From the NCBI GenBank assembly GCA_022574265.1, contig JACZSI010000035.1, positions 1-13,490 on the forward strand: a stretch of 13,490 nt of DNA, given 5' to 3'. The DNA comes from Chloroflexota bacterium (GTDB taxonomy: Bacteria > Chloroflexota > Dehalococcoidia > Lucifugimonadales > Australimonadaceae). The notes beneath the pieces are model-generated. The model was not told the DNA's origin. It saw only the letters and a program-made list of their open reading frames with translations, and searched no databases. The first letter of the stretch is position 1. The number at the start of each line of letters is the position of its first letter. Below are positions 12,838 through 13,490 of the stretch, piece by piece. The translations under genes were made by a program, and so were the position numbers.

Positions 12838-13490
12838 TTGACCCAACGGCACCTCGAAACCCCTGTCGACATGACCAAGATCGTGTCGCTCGCCAAGCGG
12901 CGCGGCTTCGTCTTCCCCGCCAGCGAGATCTACGGCGGCATCGGCTCCACGTGGGACTACGGCCCGCTCGGCGTCGAGCTCAAGCGCAACATCAAGGAGG
13001 CGTGGTGGCGCTCGATGGTCTACGAGCGCGACGACATCGTCGGCCTCGACAGCGCCATCATCCAGGCGCCGCAGGTGTGGGTCGCCAGCGGACACGCCGA
13101 GGGCTTCGCCGACCCGCTCGTCGAGTGCCCGACCTGCCGCAAGCGATACCGCGCCGACCAGCTCGAGGACCCGGAGAAGTGCCCGGACGACGGCTCCAAG
13201 CTCTCGGAGCCGCGCATGTTCAACCTCATGTTCAAGACCCACGTGGGTCCCGTCGAGGAGGACGCCGCTCAGGTCTGGCTGCGCCCCGAGACGGCCCAGG
13301 GCATCTTCACGAACTTCGACAACGTTCTCACGGCCACGCGCATGAAGCTCCCCTTCGGCATCGCGCAGATCGGCAAGTCGTTCCGCAACGAGATCACCAC
13401 CGGCAACTTCATCTTCCGCACGCGCGAGTTCGAGCAGATGGAGATGGAGTTCTTCGTGAAGCCCGGCGAGGACCAGGCGTGGTTCGAGTG
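12838..13490 (+). CDS. glyQS: Glycine--tRNA ligase, single-chain class II type (5' part, runs off the window)
   Basis: This open frame continues past the window edge; 217 complete codons are visible. It charges tRNA-Gly with glycine in the cytoplasm and belongs to the homodimeric class II type (Thermus, Staphylococcus, archaea, eukaryotes), not the alpha2-beta2 enzyme. Seen: RRGFVFPASEIYGGIGSTWD with DYGPLGVELK (motif 1 region, about residues 20-52); a zinc-like insertion with ECPTC (C100, C103) and KCPDDG (about 118-123); GPRMFNLMF-like SEPRMFNLMF; LRPETAQGIF; and motif 2 QIGKSFRNEITTGNFIFRTREFEQMEMEFF. The TTG start has GGAGG five bases upstream and a TATAAT promoter; ATG 12871 in frame would remove 11 residues. 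It is divergent from the MFS operon. Confidence 0.96.
   Translation, partial: MTQRHLETPVDMTKIVSLAKRRGFVFPASEIYGGIGSTWDYGPLGVELKRNIKEAWWRSMVYERDDIVGLDSAIIQAPQVWVASGHAEGFADPLVECPTCRKRYRADQLEDPEKCPDDGSKLSEPRMFNLMFKTHVGPVEEDAAQVWLRPETAQGIFTNFDNVLTATRMKLPFGIAQIGKSFRNEITTGNFIFRTREFEQMEMEFFVKPGEDQAWFE

Noticed and set aside
1..13490. CRISPR array or transposase-bearing insertion sequence
   Set aside because: No regularly spaced direct repeats and no transposase frame were seen; the only repeats are the msrB duplication, short tandem units and one palindromic element.

Overview
The window is a GC-rich (about 70% by eye), gene-dense bacterial chromosome segment. Gene style (standalone TrpB2, single-chain class II glycyl-tRNA synthetase, a palindromic repeat whose conceptual translation reads HAERSEVSRG, TANNNT boxes abutting start codons) suggests a Chloroflexota-like organism such as a Dehalococcoidia/SAR202 relative. 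That placement is inference from sequence style, not from a marker-gene tree.

Layout. 99-563: orphan CheY-like response regulator (+). 625-909: tiny HExxH membrane protein (-). 1078-1329: small uncharacterised basic protein (+). 1411-3018: ABC-F ATPase (+). 3044-3171: a broken 3' copy of msrB (-). 3305-4594: M20-type peptidase/deacylase homologue with altered metal ligands (+). 4683-6035: TrpB2-type PLP enzyme (+). 6082-6471: intact msrB (-). 6538-6614: tRNA-Lys(TTT) with encoded CCA (-). 6646-7233: signal peptidase I (-). 7359-7997, 7999-8640 and 8713-9555: ECF sigma factor, membrane anti-sigma-like protein and SIMPL-domain lipoprotein (+), ending in a long perfect hairpin. 9658-10395: low-GC orphan gene with a HEPN-like RxxxxH motif (+). 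10447-11277: two-domain rhodanese (-). 11331-12593: MFS transporter (-), just upstream of the rhodanese in transcription order. 12662-12743: palindromic repeat. 12838 to the window edge: glycyl-tRNA synthetase (+), truncated by the end.

Main discovery. The rhodanese frame is interrupted by one in-frame TGA exactly where the catalytic cysteine of the C-terminal CxGGVRAAH active-site loop belongs. The same frame continues for 42 further codons of good rhodanese sequence to a TAG. Immediately after the TGA lies a 39-nt hairpin with a G-initial apical loop 17 nt downstream, which fits the bacterial SECIS layout. The best reading is a selenocysteine-containing sulfurtransferase that ordinary gene calling would truncate at 10576.

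Other points of note: a 97.7%-identical msrB 3' fragment and the intact msrB flank the peptidase-trpB2 pair as direct repeats; the M20 homologue lacks several canonical zinc ligands; and lepB and the orphan gene appear to be transcribed as leaderless mRNAs.
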